Part shown: positions 46,860 to 56,292 of the stretch, piece by piece
Position numbering within the stretch: the first letter of the stretch is position 1
How the letters are laid out: each line of letters starts with the position of its first letter
Assembly: GCA_009845835.1 (NCBI GenBank)
Contig: VXYV01000006.1
Location: 1-64,000, forward strand
Source: Gammaproteobacteria bacterium
Lineage (GTDB): Bacteria > Pseudomonadota > Gammaproteobacteria > Pseudomonadales > Azotimanducaceae
Direction: 5' to 3'
DNA: 64,000 bases
Position numbers and translations under genes: made by a program
The notes under the pieces: generated by a model
The model's input: only the letters and a program-made list of their open reading frames with translations
Database searches by the model: none
What the model was told of the DNA's origin: nothing

Positions 46860-48575
46860 TTATGACTTTTTTCGAACGTTTTTGATTAGATTAATTGCAC
46901 GTTTTTGTTTTTGACACTTCGTCAACCAGGCTTGGATACCTCCATGCAAAGCGTCGTAATGGGCGTCTCCTCTAATTTTGGGTATTCCTTCCTTTGCAAT
47001 TCGCTGAAGTTGTTCGTACTCCCATGATTTAGGGTCGTACGACGAAATTAATTCCGAAAAACTTTCTAGTTTGTTTCGGTGAATTCGAGCAATCACGTCA
47101 AAAAGTAACGAATTGTTCTGAAATTCAAGATATCTTTCCAAGTCTCTTCGCGCAAGTAGATGTATAAATTTCATTTCATAGAGCAGCGTTTTTAAGATGT
47201 GTCGTTCTCCTTGCGGAACATTTCCGTTGGAATGGAACTTTGTAATTCGCTCAGTTGGTGATTCGAGACTATCCTCAAATGATTTCTTGTTTTTTTTGAT
47301 ACTAGGGTTAATCGTTCTTTTTAGTGTGACACCGGTTATACGGGCAAGTTCCTGGATCATAAGCTCACGAAACGGTTCGTACGGTATTTTTTGAATAACT
47401 GTTTGCGCTTGTTCAGCCATACCCATACGTGACTCAGGGCTCTTGAGGTCGTATTGCGCTTGTAAAGTATCAAAAAAATACTTGGACGACAGTGGTGCTG
47501 CGGCAATTAATGCCTGGAATCTTTCCACACCAAAGTCATTGACATAAGAATCCGGGTCGTATCCTTGCGGTAGACTAACGATTTGATAAGTTTGACCTTG
47601 TTCTAGTTGACTATAACAATTCTCTAACGCACGCCAAGTCGCTTTCTGACCGGCTTCGTCGCCATCGAAACAAAACACAATTTGCTTGGATAGTCGTTTG
47701 AGTAGTTGAATCTGTAGGTTAGTCAGCGCTGTCCCCAGGGGAGCAACCACGTTTTGAAATCCGTGTTGCGCCAACATAACAACATCCGTGTATCCTTCCA
47801 CCACAATAACGTTATCCAGTTTGACTCTAGCCGAACGAACGAGATGAAATCCGTACAACAATTCGCCTTTTCGGAATAACGGCGTCTCTGGAGAATTGAG
47901 ATATTTTGGAACTTTATCCGTTAATGAACGGCCACCGAAACCTACCTCACGTCCATTCAGATCGTGAATGGGAAACATAATTCGATCGCGAAATTTGTCG
48001 TAGTATTTACCGTCTTCTTTGTTGACTAGCAGGCCACACTCTAAAAGAATCCTTTCGCTTGTGTCTGCGAGCGCGCCTTTCAAGTAATCGAACGATTTCG
48101 GTGCATAACCGAGACCGTACTTTTTCGCAATCTGCGTTTTGATTCCCCTAGACTCCATGTATTCTTTCGCCTGGGAGTTCTTTTGCAAGGCTTTTTGAAA
48201 GACTGAAGAAGCAGCTGCCATCGTTTCATACAATTTCATGTTTTTACGCGCTTGCGCGTCGACTGCGTGTGACGAAAGTTGACGCGGCACTTCGACCCCG
48301 GCAAATTGCGCTAGAGTTTCAATCGCTTCCATAAAGCTCAAGTTTCGTTGTTTTTGAATGAAAGTAATGAGATCTCCATGCTCTCCACAGCCAAAGCAGT
48401 GATATCTGTGTTCGTTCGGGTACACATAAAAGGACGGGGTATTGTCTTGATGAAAGGGACACTTACCCTTATAGCCGTTTCCACTCTTTTCGAGCGTCAC
48501 GTATTGTTGAATGAGTTGTGCCGCATCCACTTTTGTTTGTAGATCGCGTATCCATTCTTTTGTGATTCCAGACAT
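46860..48575 (-). CDS. dnaG: DNA primase DnaG
   Basis: The 571-residue primase makes RNA primers for replication. The CHC2 zinc finger is CPFHQDNTPSFYVYPNEHRYHCFGCG (about 39-65). The RNA polymerase/Toprim core shows FRDRIMFPIHD, VVEGYTDVVMLAQHG and CFDGDEAGQKA. The C-terminal helicase-binding part is short and basic, making the protein about 10 residues shorter than E. coli DnaG. The start lies 2 bp after the stop of yqeY, so both are coupled in the macromolecular synthesis operon. Confidence 0.97.
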   Translation of the reverse strand: MSGITKEWIRDLQTKVDAAQLIQQYVTLEKSGNGYKGKCPFHQDNTPSFYVYPNEHRYHCFGCGEHGDLITFIQKQRNLSFMEAIETLAQFAGVEVPRQLSSHAVDAQARKNMKLYETMAAASSVFQKALQKNSQAKEYMESRGIKTQIAKKYGLGYAPKSFDYLKGALADTSERILLECGLLVNKEDGKYYDKFRDRIMFPIHDLNGREVGFGGRSLTDKVPKYLNSPETPLFRKGELLYGFHLVRSARVKLDNVIVVEGYTDVVMLAQHGFQNVVAPLGTALTNLQIQLLKRLSKQIVFCFDGDEAGQKATWRALENCYSQLEQGQTYQIVSLPQGYDPDSYVNDFGVERFQALIAAAPLSSKYFFDTLQAQYDLKSPESRMGMAEQAQTVIQKIPYEPFRELMIQELARITGVTLKRTINPSIKKNKKSFEDSLESPTERITKFHSNGNVPQGERHILKTLLYEMKFIHLLARRDLERYLEFQNNSLLFDVIARIHRNKLESFSELISSYDPKSWEYEQLQRIAKEGIPKIRGDAHYDALHGGIQAWLTKCQKQKRAINLIKNVRKKS

Positions 48576-48577
48576 TT

Positions 48578-49030
48578 TTATTGACTCAAACGTTCACGGA
48601 CCAGGCGACTAACCAGTGACATATCTGCTGCGCCTGACAATGACTTCGATAGATATCCCATGACACGGCCGATATCTTGTGCTGTTGCTGCGTCGAGTTC
48701 ATTACAGACTTCGCCGATTGTGATTAGTAACTCTTCCTCCGTTAATTGTTTTGGCAAAAACTCGTTAATAACTGCTATTTCGTATAGTTCCTGTTCGACC
48801 AGGTCGGGACGATTTCCAACGCGATACTGTTCGGCAGAGTTTTGGCGTTGTTTAACCATACGGCTCAAAACTTTCGTGATATCGGTATCGGAAACTGCTC
48901 CTTTCTGCGTTAACTCCACCTGCTTTACTTCGGCATTAACTAGTTTCAAAGCGGCGACCCGAGTTTTATCACGCGCCAGCATGGATTTACGCGTAGCGTC
49001 TTTGATTCTTGAAAGTAGGGCCGATTCCAT
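48578..49030 (-). CDS. yqeY: GatB/YqeY domain protein
   Basis: A 150-residue protein of the YqeY family, related to the tail domain of GatB and GatE. The whole length is the domain: LLSRIKDATRKSMLARDKTRVAALKL near the start, RQNSAEQYRVGNRPDLVEQE in the middle, and DIGRVMGYLSKSLSGAADMSLVSRLVRE at the end. The exact role is unknown; in E. coli-like operons it stands between rpsU and dnaG or nearby, as here. It follows rpsU by 42 bp. Confidence 0.92.
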   Translation of the reverse strand: MESALLSRIKDATRKSMLARDKTRVAALKLVNAEVKQVELTQKGAVSDTDITKVLSRMVKQRQNSAEQYRVGNRPDLVEQELYEIAVINEFLPKQLTEEELLITIGEVCNELDAATAQDIGRVMGYLSKSLSGAADMSLVSRLVRERLSQ

Positions 49031-49072
49031 AGAAAAGCGAGATTGAAAATATTTGCAATAAACGAAAATTGT

Positions 49073-49288
49073 TTAGTGCAAACGTTCAAATCTTCTAGCT
49101 TCTCTTTGAAGTTTTTTCTGATGCCGCTTTACGGCGGCGGCAGTTTTGCGTTTTCGAACTGAAGTAGGTTTCTCGTAATATTCTCGCCGTCTCGCTTCGG
49201 AAAGTATTCCTGCATTGTCGCATGAACGCTTAAATCGTCGGAGCGCTACGTCGAATGACTCATTTTCTTTAATTTCTACGGATGGCAT
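49073..49288 (-). CDS. rpsU: 30S ribosomal protein S21
   Basis: The 71-residue S21 has the standard composition: [39 protein letters not shown], then a basic tail ending in RFERLH. It binds the anti-Shine-Dalgarno end of 16S rRNA and helps initiation. It is the first gene of the rpsU-yqeY-dnaG-rpoD operon, so the operon promoter should lie in the 136 bp between it and the prolyl oligopeptidase stop at 49425. AGGA lies about 12 bases before the ATG. Confidence 0.96.
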   Translation of the reverse strand: MPSVEIKENESFDVALRRFKRSCDNAGILSEARRREYYEKPTSVRKRKTAAAVKRHQKKLQREARRFERLH

Positions 49289-49424
49289 GTATTTTTATTT
49301 CCTAAAAGGATTGCAATTTTAAACTGAATCTAGGGGTTTTGTGACACAATTTCAAGGGGTACCTAGCCATTAATCTCAAATTTTGATTGAACTCAAACGA
49401 AAGTCTTCAGTTATTCTGTAATAA

Positions 49425-51443
49425 TTACCCGTTTGGAACTAGTTTTTGCCAGAGATACTCGTAGACCAAGGCTAGTAAAAATGCTCGTTGAGAGTTATCC
49501 GTTGCACCGGCATGACCACCCACAGTGTTCTCATAGTAAGTGACGTCCATGCCGAGCTCGCGCAGTTTTGCGACCATTTTCCGCGCATGACCTGGGTGCA
49601 CCCGGTCATCTCGGGTAGAGGTTGTGATCAAAATGGGTGGGTAGTCTGTATGAGGAGAAACGTTATGGTATGGTGAAAAAGCCTTAAGGTATTCCCAGTC
49701 ATTGGGATTGTCTGGATCTCCATATTCAGCCATCCAACTTGCACCTGCTAGCAACAGGTGAAAACGCTGCATGTCGAGTAAAGGTACTTGACAAACGACT
49801 GCACCAAACAGATCGGGCCGTTGGGTATACATGTTGCCCATCAATAAACCGCCATTGCTACCACCTTGTATGGCGAGTTGACGTTGGGAGGTTACTCCTC
49901 TAGCAATCAGATGCTCGGCTACGGCGATGAAATCCTCATAGGCTTTGTATCGCTTGTCACGAAGCGCGGCATGATGCCAGTTTGGGCCAAACTCCCCACC
50001 ACCGCGTATGTTGGCGACGATGTACACACCTCCACGTTCTAACCATCCTACGCCCATGTTAGGTGCATAAGTTGGTAGCAAAGAGATCTCGAAACCGCCA
50101 TAACCATAGAGTAAAGTTGGTTGTTCCCCGCTACTGTTAATATATTTGGTTTCAAAATACGGGACTTTTGTGCCATCGGCTGAATATGCCCAATGCTGCG
50201 TGGTCTCAAACGCAGCCGTGTCAAAGAAAGAAGGGGTGTGTTTTATGACTTGCGGTGGTTCGTTGGTGTTTCCAAGCGATAGTGTTGGCGGTGTTGTAAA
50301 GCTTTCCGACCACAATAAGAATCGACTGCTTGTTAGAAAATCAACTGCTTGTCCAGATTCATTAACCATCGTGGTGTCGGTGCTCGCTCGCTGAAATTCC
50401 CAACCCGTCGACGTTTCGGTTGCTAGATACAGCCGGCTACAGACGTTTTCGGAGATCTGTAACAGAATCGTTTCGTTCGTAACACTCCAAGATTCCAGAA
50501 TTCGATTTTGACTTGGTTGGAATAGCACTTGGAGTTCATGGTCGCGTCCAGTATTGTTTGAAACTTTACCAATTAACAACGAACCTGCGTCGTAGGTCTT
50601 GTTTCCGATGGTCCATTCTTCTTTCAATCTGAGTAATAACCAGCTTAGTTGGACCGAAGCTTCGGCACTATCTGGTTTGTTGATTTGTGAGAGTTGATCG
50701 TCACGGTAGGCAAAAAACTTCGACGTGAAAAAATCTGTTCCATGCCAAATGTACATCTCACGATAGTCATTGGTGGCATCGTTCATACTAAAGACGAAAA
50801 CATCAGACGGTTTGCCCCGAAAAATCTCTTTCGATGTTTTTAACAGTGTACCACGTTGCCAACTTCGTACCGTCATGGGATACCCTGAATCCGTAAGCGA
50901 GTCAGTTCCAAAATCTGTGCCTATAAGTAACCGATCTCGTCCTGCCCAAGTTACTTTGCTTTTCGCTTCGGGCACAAAAAAACCGTCCTTTACGAAGGTG
51001 TGCTCACAGGTGTCAAATTCGCGAATTTCGATAGCATCTCCACCACCTTTCGAAAGGAAAACTAAAGCTCGATCATTTGTGGGTCGGAGCATTTCGTGAC
51101 CAGCGTAAACCCAATCTTTGTTCTCTTGTTTTGACAGTTTGTCAAAGTCAATAAGAATTTCCCAGTTCGGATCATCTTTTTGGTACTCTTCTAAAGTGGT
51201 ACGTCGCCACAACCCTTTCGGATTCTCGGCGGTTTGCCAGAAGTTATAGATGAACTGTCCATAGGCATTGAACATTGGAATTCGTTCGTCAGAGTCTAAG
51301 ATTGCGCGGAAACGATTCTGAAGCTCTTTAAACCTCGCAGATTCGCTATACCGACTAACCGTCTGTTGGTTCTGTTGTTCAACCCAAGCTAATGCAGCTG
51401 GGTCATCTATTTGTTCTAACCAGAGGTGGGGATCGTGAGACAT
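49425..51443 (-). CDS. Prolyl oligopeptidase family serine peptidase (S9A)
   Basis: A 672-residue protein with an N-terminal seven-bladed propeller domain and a C-terminal alpha/beta-hydrolase. The nucleophile is in IQGGSNGGLLMG (about residue 525), the acid in TRDDRVHPGHA (about 612) and the histidine in VGGHAGAT (about 646). The opening DPHLWLEQIDDPAALAWVE is typical of the prolyl oligopeptidase/PREP group. There is no signal peptide, so it is probably cytoplasmic. It would cut short peptides after proline. It ends beside the rpsU operon on the same strand and is divergent from the aminotransferase. Confidence 0.93.
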   Translation of the reverse strand: MSHDPHLWLEQIDDPAALAWVEQQNQQTVSRYSESARFKELQNRFRAILDSDERIPMFNAYGQFIYNFWQTAENPKGLWRRTTLEEYQKDDPNWEILIDFDKLSKQENKDWVYAGHEMLRPTNDRALVFLSKGGGDAIEIREFDTCEHTFVKDGFFVPEAKSKVTWAGRDRLLIGTDFGTDSLTDSGYPMTVRSWQRGTLLKTSKEIFRGKPSDVFVFSMNDATNDYREMYIWHGTDFFTSKFFAYRDDQLSQINKPDSAEASVQLSWLLLRLKEEWTIGNKTYDAGSLLIGKVSNNTGRDHELQVLFQPSQNRILESWSVTNETILLQISENVCSRLYLATETSTGWEFQRASTDTTMVNESGQAVDFLTSSRFLLWSESFTTPPTLSLGNTNEPPQVIKHTPSFFDTAAFETTQHWAYSADGTKVPYFETKYINSSGEQPTLLYGYGGFEISLLPTYAPNMGVGWLERGGVYIVANIRGGGEFGPNWHHAALRDKRYKAYEDFIAVAEHLIARGVTSQRQLAIQGGSNGGLLMGNMYTQRPDLFGAVVCQVPLLDMQRFHLLLAGASWMAEYGDPDNPNDWEYLKAFSPYHNVSPHTDYPPILITTSTRDDRVHPGHARKMVAKLRELGMDVTYYENTVGGHAGATDNSQRAFLLALVYEYLWQKLVPNG

Positions 51444-51577
51444 CTAGTGGGACTCCAAGAATTGGGACGCACAAATTGTAGGTACTCGTGCTGGGTCGCT
51501 AGACAAGCTCTATACTTCCACTTTGTTTATCGGAGTACTACAATACCTAGTAACCTTAGACCGTTGTGGGAACGTCG

Positions 51578-52828
51578 ATGAACGATTTACAAGCATTACA
51601 AGCACGTTATACCAACCTGCAAAGCCATCGATTGAGTCTAGACCTTACACGTGGAAAACCAGGGACCGAACAACTAGATTTATGTAATGGGCTTGATGGG
51701 GTACTTGCGGGCGATTACACTTCGCTTGATGGTATCGATACACGAAATTATGGTGGTCTGAGGGGTATTCGCGACGCTAGACTTGTTGGCCAACGGCTGC
51801 TTGACATACCAGAGGAACGGGTGATCGCTGGTGGTAATTCAAGTTTGCAGTTGATGTACATAACCGTTGACCAAATATTGAACCGCGGTCTGGTTGGTTC
51901 TGCCTTGAAAAGCCGTACTAAAAATATCGCTATATGTCTGGTACCGGGTTACGATCGACATTTTCATCTTTGCAAGTATTTTGGAATTGAGATGGTTAAT
52001 GCCGCGATGGATGAAAACGGTCCCGACATGGATTATGTGGAAACACTAGTGCGCGACAATCCAGCGACAAGTTTGTTGTGGTGTGTGCCCAAACACTCCA
52101 ATCCGACTGGCTGCACCTTTAGTGACGAGGTCATTGATCGACTTGCAGCGTTACCAAAAATTCGCGAAGCTGATCCGGACAACCCGTTTTATGTACTATG
52201 CGACAACGCGTATGCGGTGCATGATTTCTTAGATTCAGCTCAGCCGTTACCTAATTTGGATGACCGTGCGCGATATCACGGCACGCAAGATCGAGTGATT
52301 CAGTTCGCCTCGACCTCGAAGATTACCTTTGCTGGTGCTGGCGTTGGTTTTATTGGTGGCTCTGAGAAGATCTTAGCTGAATTTGAACGTGCGATTGGTG
52401 CAATATCAGTGGGGTTTGACAAGGTTAATCAACTGCGACATGCCCGTTTTCTGGATTACGGTTCGGGAGTAACTGCCCACATGCGCAAACATGCTGAAAT
52501 TCTCCGTCCAAAATTTGCGGCGGTGCAAAAAGCGCTGGAAACCGAACTAGGAAACCTTGGTGTTGTAACGTGGACACAGCCGACAGGGGGGTACTTTGTT
52601 TCGTTAGACGTACCATCAGGCATGGCCAAAAAGGTTGTACAAGCAGCGAAAGATTGCGGTTTAGCCTTGACTCCGGCTGGGGCTACGTTCCCTTACGGAA
52701 ATGATCCCGACGACAAGAACATCCGTATTGCACCTACGTATGCAACGTTAGAGCAGGTAGAAGCGGCGATGGAAATTTTGACTGTTTGTGTGAAGTTGGT
52801 CGTAGCTAAACACCGTCCACCGCAGTAG
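51578..52828 (+). CDS. PLP-dependent aminotransferase, type Ic aspartate aminotransferase group
   Basis: A 416-residue class I-fold aminotransferase. The sequence matches the MocR-related/actinobacterial aspartate aminotransferase group (PF12897 type) rather than E. coli AspC: SLDLTRGKPGTEQLDL, NYGGLRGIRDAR, CVPKHSNPTGC, CDNAYAVHDF, and FASTSKITFAGAGVGF with the PLP lysine. It would swap amino groups between aspartate (or a similar amino acid) and 2-oxoglutarate. A GTG at 51566 is an alternative start. It is followed by a nitrilase-family gene that could act on the resulting ketoacid amide in an omega-amidase pathway, which is an inference. Confidence 0.85.
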   Translation: MNDLQALQARYTNLQSHRLSLDLTRGKPGTEQLDLCNGLDGVLAGDYTSLDGIDTRNYGGLRGIRDARLVGQRLLDIPEERVIAGGNSSLQLMYITVDQILNRGLVGSALKSRTKNIAICLVPGYDRHFHLCKYFGIEMVNAAMDENGPDMDYVETLVRDNPATSLLWCVPKHSNPTGCTFSDEVIDRLAALPKIREADPDNPFYVLCDNAYAVHDFLDSAQPLPNLDDRARYHGTQDRVIQFASTSKITFAGAGVGFIGGSEKILAEFERAIGAISVGFDKVNQLRHARFLDYGSGVTAHMRKHAEILRPKFAAVQKALETELGNLGVVTWTQPTGGYFVSLDVPSGMAKKVVQAAKDCGLALTPAGATFPYGNDPDDKNIRIAPTYATLEQVEAAMEILTVCVKLVVAKHRPPQ

Positions 52829-52884
52829 CGAGCTACTTCTTGGCACAAGTTTTGCCTTACCCATAAATGTGGCATGATAAGAAG

Positions 52885-53712
52885 ATGGTAAGAAAATCTA
52901 AAGTAGCGGTCACTCAGGTCTGCTCTAAAGGCGATGTCGGGGTTAATCTCGATACGTGTCGAAGGTTAGTGGCCGAAGCAGCACAGGCGGGTGCCGAGGT
53001 GGTAGGATTACCAGAGAACTTTGCGTTTATTGGTGCCGACGACGTCTTGTTAGAACTAGGTGAATCATTTGAAGATCCGGGCCCTATTCTGCAAGCTTGT
53101 AGCCAAATGGCACATACCAACGAAGTCCATCTGATTGTCGGTGGCTTTCCGGAACGATCGGCGGTCCCGACGCATGTATACAACACTTGCTTTCATTGTT
53201 TGCCCGATGGAAACATCGCAGAACGGTATCGAAAGATTCACTTGTTTGATGTGAATCTCGCCGATGGAACATGCTTTAGCGAATCGAGTCGAACGGCAGC
53301 AGGGAGCGATTTGGTTACTACCCAATTACCATTCGGAACTCTTGGTTTGAGTATTTGTTACGATTTACGTTTTCCGTTGCTGTACCAGGGACTAGTCGAC
53401 GCGGGTGCGATTGCCCTTGCCATCCCCGCGGCTTTTACGTTAACGACCGGTCGTGCGCACTGGCACACATTACTACGCGCTCGCGCTATCGAATGTCAAT
53501 CCTATGTGATTGCACCGGCGCAATACGGCAAACATAATTTTGGTAATCGACATTCATTTGGACATGCGTTGATCTATGATCCTTGGGGAGAATTAGCGGC
53601 TGAATGTACCGCTGAAGAACCAAGTTTTGCCGTTGCAGAGATTGACCCCGAGTTAATCAATCGCGTACGCTCACAACTGCCTAGTTTAGAACATCGGCGA
53701 CGTTTGCAATGA
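52885..53712 (+). CDS. Carbon-nitrogen hydrolase of the Nit/omega-amidase group
   Basis: About 275 residues from the ATG at 52885 (an ATG at 52867 adds six). The nitrilase triad is present: Glu in GLPENFAFIG, Lys in RYRKIHLFDV and Cys in LSICYDLRFP. RKIHLFD and CYDLRFP are typical of Nit1/Nit2 enzymes that hydrolyse deaminated glutathione or alpha-ketoglutaramate. The gene follows an aminotransferase, consistent with repair of transaminase by-products. Its stop overlaps the start of the next membrane protein gene by 4 bp. The C-terminus (EHRRRLQ) resembles the YR-region of Nit proteins. Confidence 0.88.
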   Translation: MVRKSKVAVTQVCSKGDVGVNLDTCRRLVAEAAQAGAEVVGLPENFAFIGADDVLLELGESFEDPGPILQACSQMAHTNEVHLIVGGFPERSAVPTHVYNTCFHCLPDGNIAERYRKIHLFDVNLADGTCFSESSRTAAGSDLVTTQLPFGTLGLSICYDLRFPLLYQGLVDAGAIALAIPAAFTLTTGRAHWHTLLRARAIECQSYVIAPAQYGKHNFGNRHSFGHALIYDPWGELAAECTAEEPSFAVAEIDPELINRVRSQLPSLEHRRRLQ

Positions 53713-54785
53713 CCAATTCGCCGGCGCGAATCAATACGGCACTCTTGATCATTGCGATCATTGTGGTTCTAGCCGCCTTAAAGGCCGCCTCAGCGCTTGT
53801 CGTCCCGCTGTTGCTTGCTACTTTTATCGCAACCATTGCAAGCACACCGATGCGCTGGTTGAACCGGCAAAAATTGTTCAGACGGTATCGGATTCCTATG
53901 TGGATTTCGGTAGTCTTTGTGCTCAGTACGCTCATTCTCATACTAATCGGATTGAGTTTGGTGATTGTGCAAGTAATCCGCGAATTTCAAGCCGAACAAG
54001 TTTTCTATGAAGAGAGGATTCGTACCATTGCGGGAGATATCATCCGTTCTGCACAGAGTTTCGGTCTCACCGTGTCTGAAGATGATCTCTTGAGTTTGTT
54101 TGATCCCGGTCGAGTATTTCGTCTAGCCGGCCAGACGCTCCAAAGTGTCGGTCAGTTACTATCGAATACTTTTTTCATCCTAATGACTGTCATATTCATT
54201 CTCGCCGAAGGTGCTTCGCTACCACGTAAGTTGTACCACATTTTTCGACAGAAAAACGTTAGCAGTGATTGGTTACGACAGTTTGGCACCAAAATGAATC
54301 GCTACATTGCGGTGAAAAGTACCACGAGTTTACTGACTGGTGTGTCGGTTACCATAGTTCTCATGTTGATGGGCGTTGACTTCGCGATTTTGTGGGGATT
54401 GCTTGCGTTTCTATTGAACTATATCCCGAATATTGGCAGTGTGATTGCGGCGACTCCGGCAGTGTTAATCACGGTAGTGCAGTTGGGTTTTGGACCAGCA
54501 TTCTTCGTACTATTTAGTTACATCGCGATTAACGTAGCAATAGGTGCTGGTATTGAGCCGCGGTTCTTAGGCAGGACTCTTGGGTTATCGACTTTGGTTG
54601 TGTTCTTGTCATTGATTTTTTGGGGTTGGATGTTTGGTACCGTGGGGATGTTTCTGTCAGTACCGTTGACAATGACTGCTAAAATTGGTTTTGAATCGCG
54701 TCCGAGTACGGAATGGATCGCTTCGTTGCTTGGACCGGCGCCACGAAGCAATGCTGTGAATTCTCCGGTTGAACCGGAGGCTTAG
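53709..54785 (+). CDS. AI-2E family (PerM/YhhT-type) membrane protein
   Basis: A 358-residue integral membrane protein with about eight helices. The AI-2E transporter/PF01594 signature is clear: LLATFIATIASTPMRWL near the start, YIAVKSTTSLLTGV in the middle, and LLAFLLNYIPNIGSVIAATPAVL and LSLIFWGWMFGTVGMFLSVPLT near the end. A long soluble segment lies between helices at about 95-150. Members have been tied to export of signalling molecules or Na+(Li+)/H+ exchange, so the substrate is open. ATGA overlap with the nitrilase gene suggests co-translation. Confidence 0.88.
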   Translation: MTNSPARINTALLIIAIIVVLAALKAASALVVPLLLATFIATIASTPMRWLNRQKLFRRYRIPMWISVVFVLSTLILILIGLSLVIVQVIREFQAEQVFYEERIRTIAGDIIRSAQSFGLTVSEDDLLSLFDPGRVFRLAGQTLQSVGQLLSNTFFILMTVIFILAEGASLPRKLYHIFRQKNVSSDWLRQFGTKMNRYIAVKSTTSLLTGVSVTIVLMLMGVDFAILWGLLAFLLNYIPNIGSVIAATPAVLITVVQLGFGPAFFVLFSYIAINVAIGAGIEPRFLGRTLGLSTLVVFLSLIFWGWMFGTVGMFLSVPLTMTAKIGFESRPSTEWIASLLGPAPRSNAVNSPVEPEA

Positions 54786-54817
54786 GGTAGAACTCCGGTT
54801 TTGGTTTTGAAATTGCA

Positions 54818-55540
54818 ATGCTGATTCCACTATACGATCATAACCCCGTCGACAAAATCCCAATTGTCACTTATGTGATTATTGGCTTGAATGTCCTTGT
54901 ATGGTTGTTTATCCAACATGCTGGATTTGGAGAAGGATATCAAGCTTCATTGTGCAATCTCGCCCTCATTCCCGGTGACTTATTGAACAACTCGGAATTT
55001 GCGGGTAGTCAAATGCGGAACGGGTATGTTTGTTATTTTGGTGAACCGCACAATTTTGAAACATTAATCACGCACATGTTTATGCATGGCGGATGGTTGC
55101 ATTTGATAGGGAATATGTGGTTTCTGTGGATTTTTGGCGACAATATAGAGAACGCGCTTGGCAAAGTCAAGTTTATTTTGTTCTATCTCCTCTGTGGTGT
55201 AGTTGCTGCTGGTTTTCAGATTGTGAGCGACATGAACAGTTTAATCCCCATGGTTGGTGCTTCCGGTGCCGTCAGTGGAGTTATGGGTGCGTACATACTT
55301 TTGCACCCAAGAGCGCGCATTAAATCATTGTTATTTTTTGTTATTTTTATTACGGTAATTGAGGTGCCTGCGGTGATAATATTGGGAATGTACATTGCCA
55401 CTCAAGTATTTTCCGTAGTAATGCTAGCGGATGGCCCGGTCGCGTTTTGGGCTCATGTGGGCGGTTTTGCGTGTGGTGCACTTATCATCAAGTTGTTGAA
55501 ACCGAAAGAAACGACTTTCAAACTAAGAATTGACCGCTAG
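54818..55540 (+). CDS. Rhomboid-family intramembrane serine protease
   Basis: A 240-residue protein with six or seven membrane helices. The rhomboid marks are HMFMHGGWLHLIGNMWFLWIFG (helix 2, HxxxN), GASGAVSGVMGAY with the catalytic serine, and FWAHVGGFACGAL with the catalytic histidine. The N-terminal start MLIPLYDHNPVDKIP is common in bacterial rhomboids of this subtype. The enzyme cleaves membrane proteins inside or next to the bilayer. A long loop 1 (about 40-80) contains two cysteines. It is co-directional with the AI-2E gene, 32 bp downstream. Substrates are unknown. Confidence 0.93.
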   Translation: MLIPLYDHNPVDKIPIVTYVIIGLNVLVWLFIQHAGFGEGYQASLCNLALIPGDLLNNSEFAGSQMRNGYVCYFGEPHNFETLITHMFMHGGWLHLIGNMWFLWIFGDNIENALGKVKFILFYLLCGVVAAGFQIVSDMNSLIPMVGASGAVSGVMGAYILLHPRARIKSLLFFVIFITVIEVPAVIILGMYIATQVFSVVMLADGPVAFWAHVGGFACGALIIKLLKPKETTFKLRIDR

Positions 55541-55574
55541 GTTGAACTAAAACCGTGATAAGATTAGTTGAACG

Positions 55575-56090
55575 ATGAGTAGACATTTTTGGTTAATAAG
55601 ACATGCTAAATCTGCTTGGCCGTCAAACGTTGCGGATATGGATCGTCCACTCGGAGAACGTGGGCATAGTGATGGTCAAACGATGTCAAAGATCTTTGCT
55701 ACTTACCCGCATCAACCGCAATTATGGATTACCAGTGATGCGCTGCGGACTCAACAAACTGTGGAGTTACTCAATTGTGATTTAAAGACTCCGATACAAC
55801 TAAATCACACTTTGTATATGGCTACAGAGTTTGAGGTGCGAGGGGTGCTCAACGCAGTAGATCCGGAAGTTTCATGTGTAGCTATAACGACCCACATGCC
55901 GACTATTCAACGTTCGGCAAATTACTTTGCTGATGAACGATCTCGTGCTAAACTACCGTCGAAATATTCGACTTTGTGTATGCTTTGTTTTGAAATTTCC
56001 TGCCCCTGGGAAGCTCTAGACTTTGGCATGGCGAGTGTAGTAAATACCTTTCTACCGAGAGATTTTCGAGACAAGCAACAATCACTTTAA
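55575..56090 (+). CDS. SixA-like histidine phosphatase
   Basis: A 171-residue member of the histidine phosphatase superfamily. LIRHAKSAWPSN carries the catalytic RH motif, followed by RPLGERGHSDGQTM and by LWITSDALRTQQTVELL. The second histidine would be in ITTHMPTIQ. This set matches SixA, which removes phosphate from histidine of phosphotransfer proteins, and related small phosphatases. It starts 34 bp after the rhomboid stop and may share its transcript. Length and motifs support a SixA-type assignment; the substrate is inferred. Confidence 0.85.
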   Translation: MSRHFWLIRHAKSAWPSNVADMDRPLGERGHSDGQTMSKIFATYPHQPQLWITSDALRTQQTVELLNCDLKTPIQLNHTLYMATEFEVRGVLNAVDPEVSCVAITTHMPTIQRSANYFADERSRAKLPSKYSTLCMLCFEISCPWEALDFGMASVVNTFLPRDFRDKQQSL

Positions 56091-56112
56091 CACTTTTTAC
56101 GAGGAACTAGAA

Positions 56113-56271
56113 ATGCAATTTTTATATTTAATTGGTATCTTAGCCATCATATTTTTTCTTTATCGAATATGGGATCAGATTCCCGATGTCATAATGGCTT
56201 TGAAAGAACAGAGCCGAGAACTTGCCAAAATGCGGGAGACTCTCGAGCAATTGTCGGAATCAAGTAACTAA
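56113..56271 (+). CDS. Small single-span membrane protein (52 residues)
   Basis: A short frame starts at the ATG 56113, with GAGGA centred 9 bases upstream, and encodes 52 residues. The first 20 (MQFLYLIGILAIIFFLYRIW) form one membrane helix. The rest is a charged helix with EQSRELAKMRETLEQL that could coil with a partner. It lies 22 bp after the SixA-like gene on the same strand. There is no family I recognise. The strong start signal and helix pattern make it likely to be a real gene. Confidence 0.6.
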   Translation: MQFLYLIGILAIIFFLYRIWDQIPDVIMALKEQSRELAKMRETLEQLSESSN

Positions 56272-56292
56272 TAATTTAACCAACCAGCGGGG

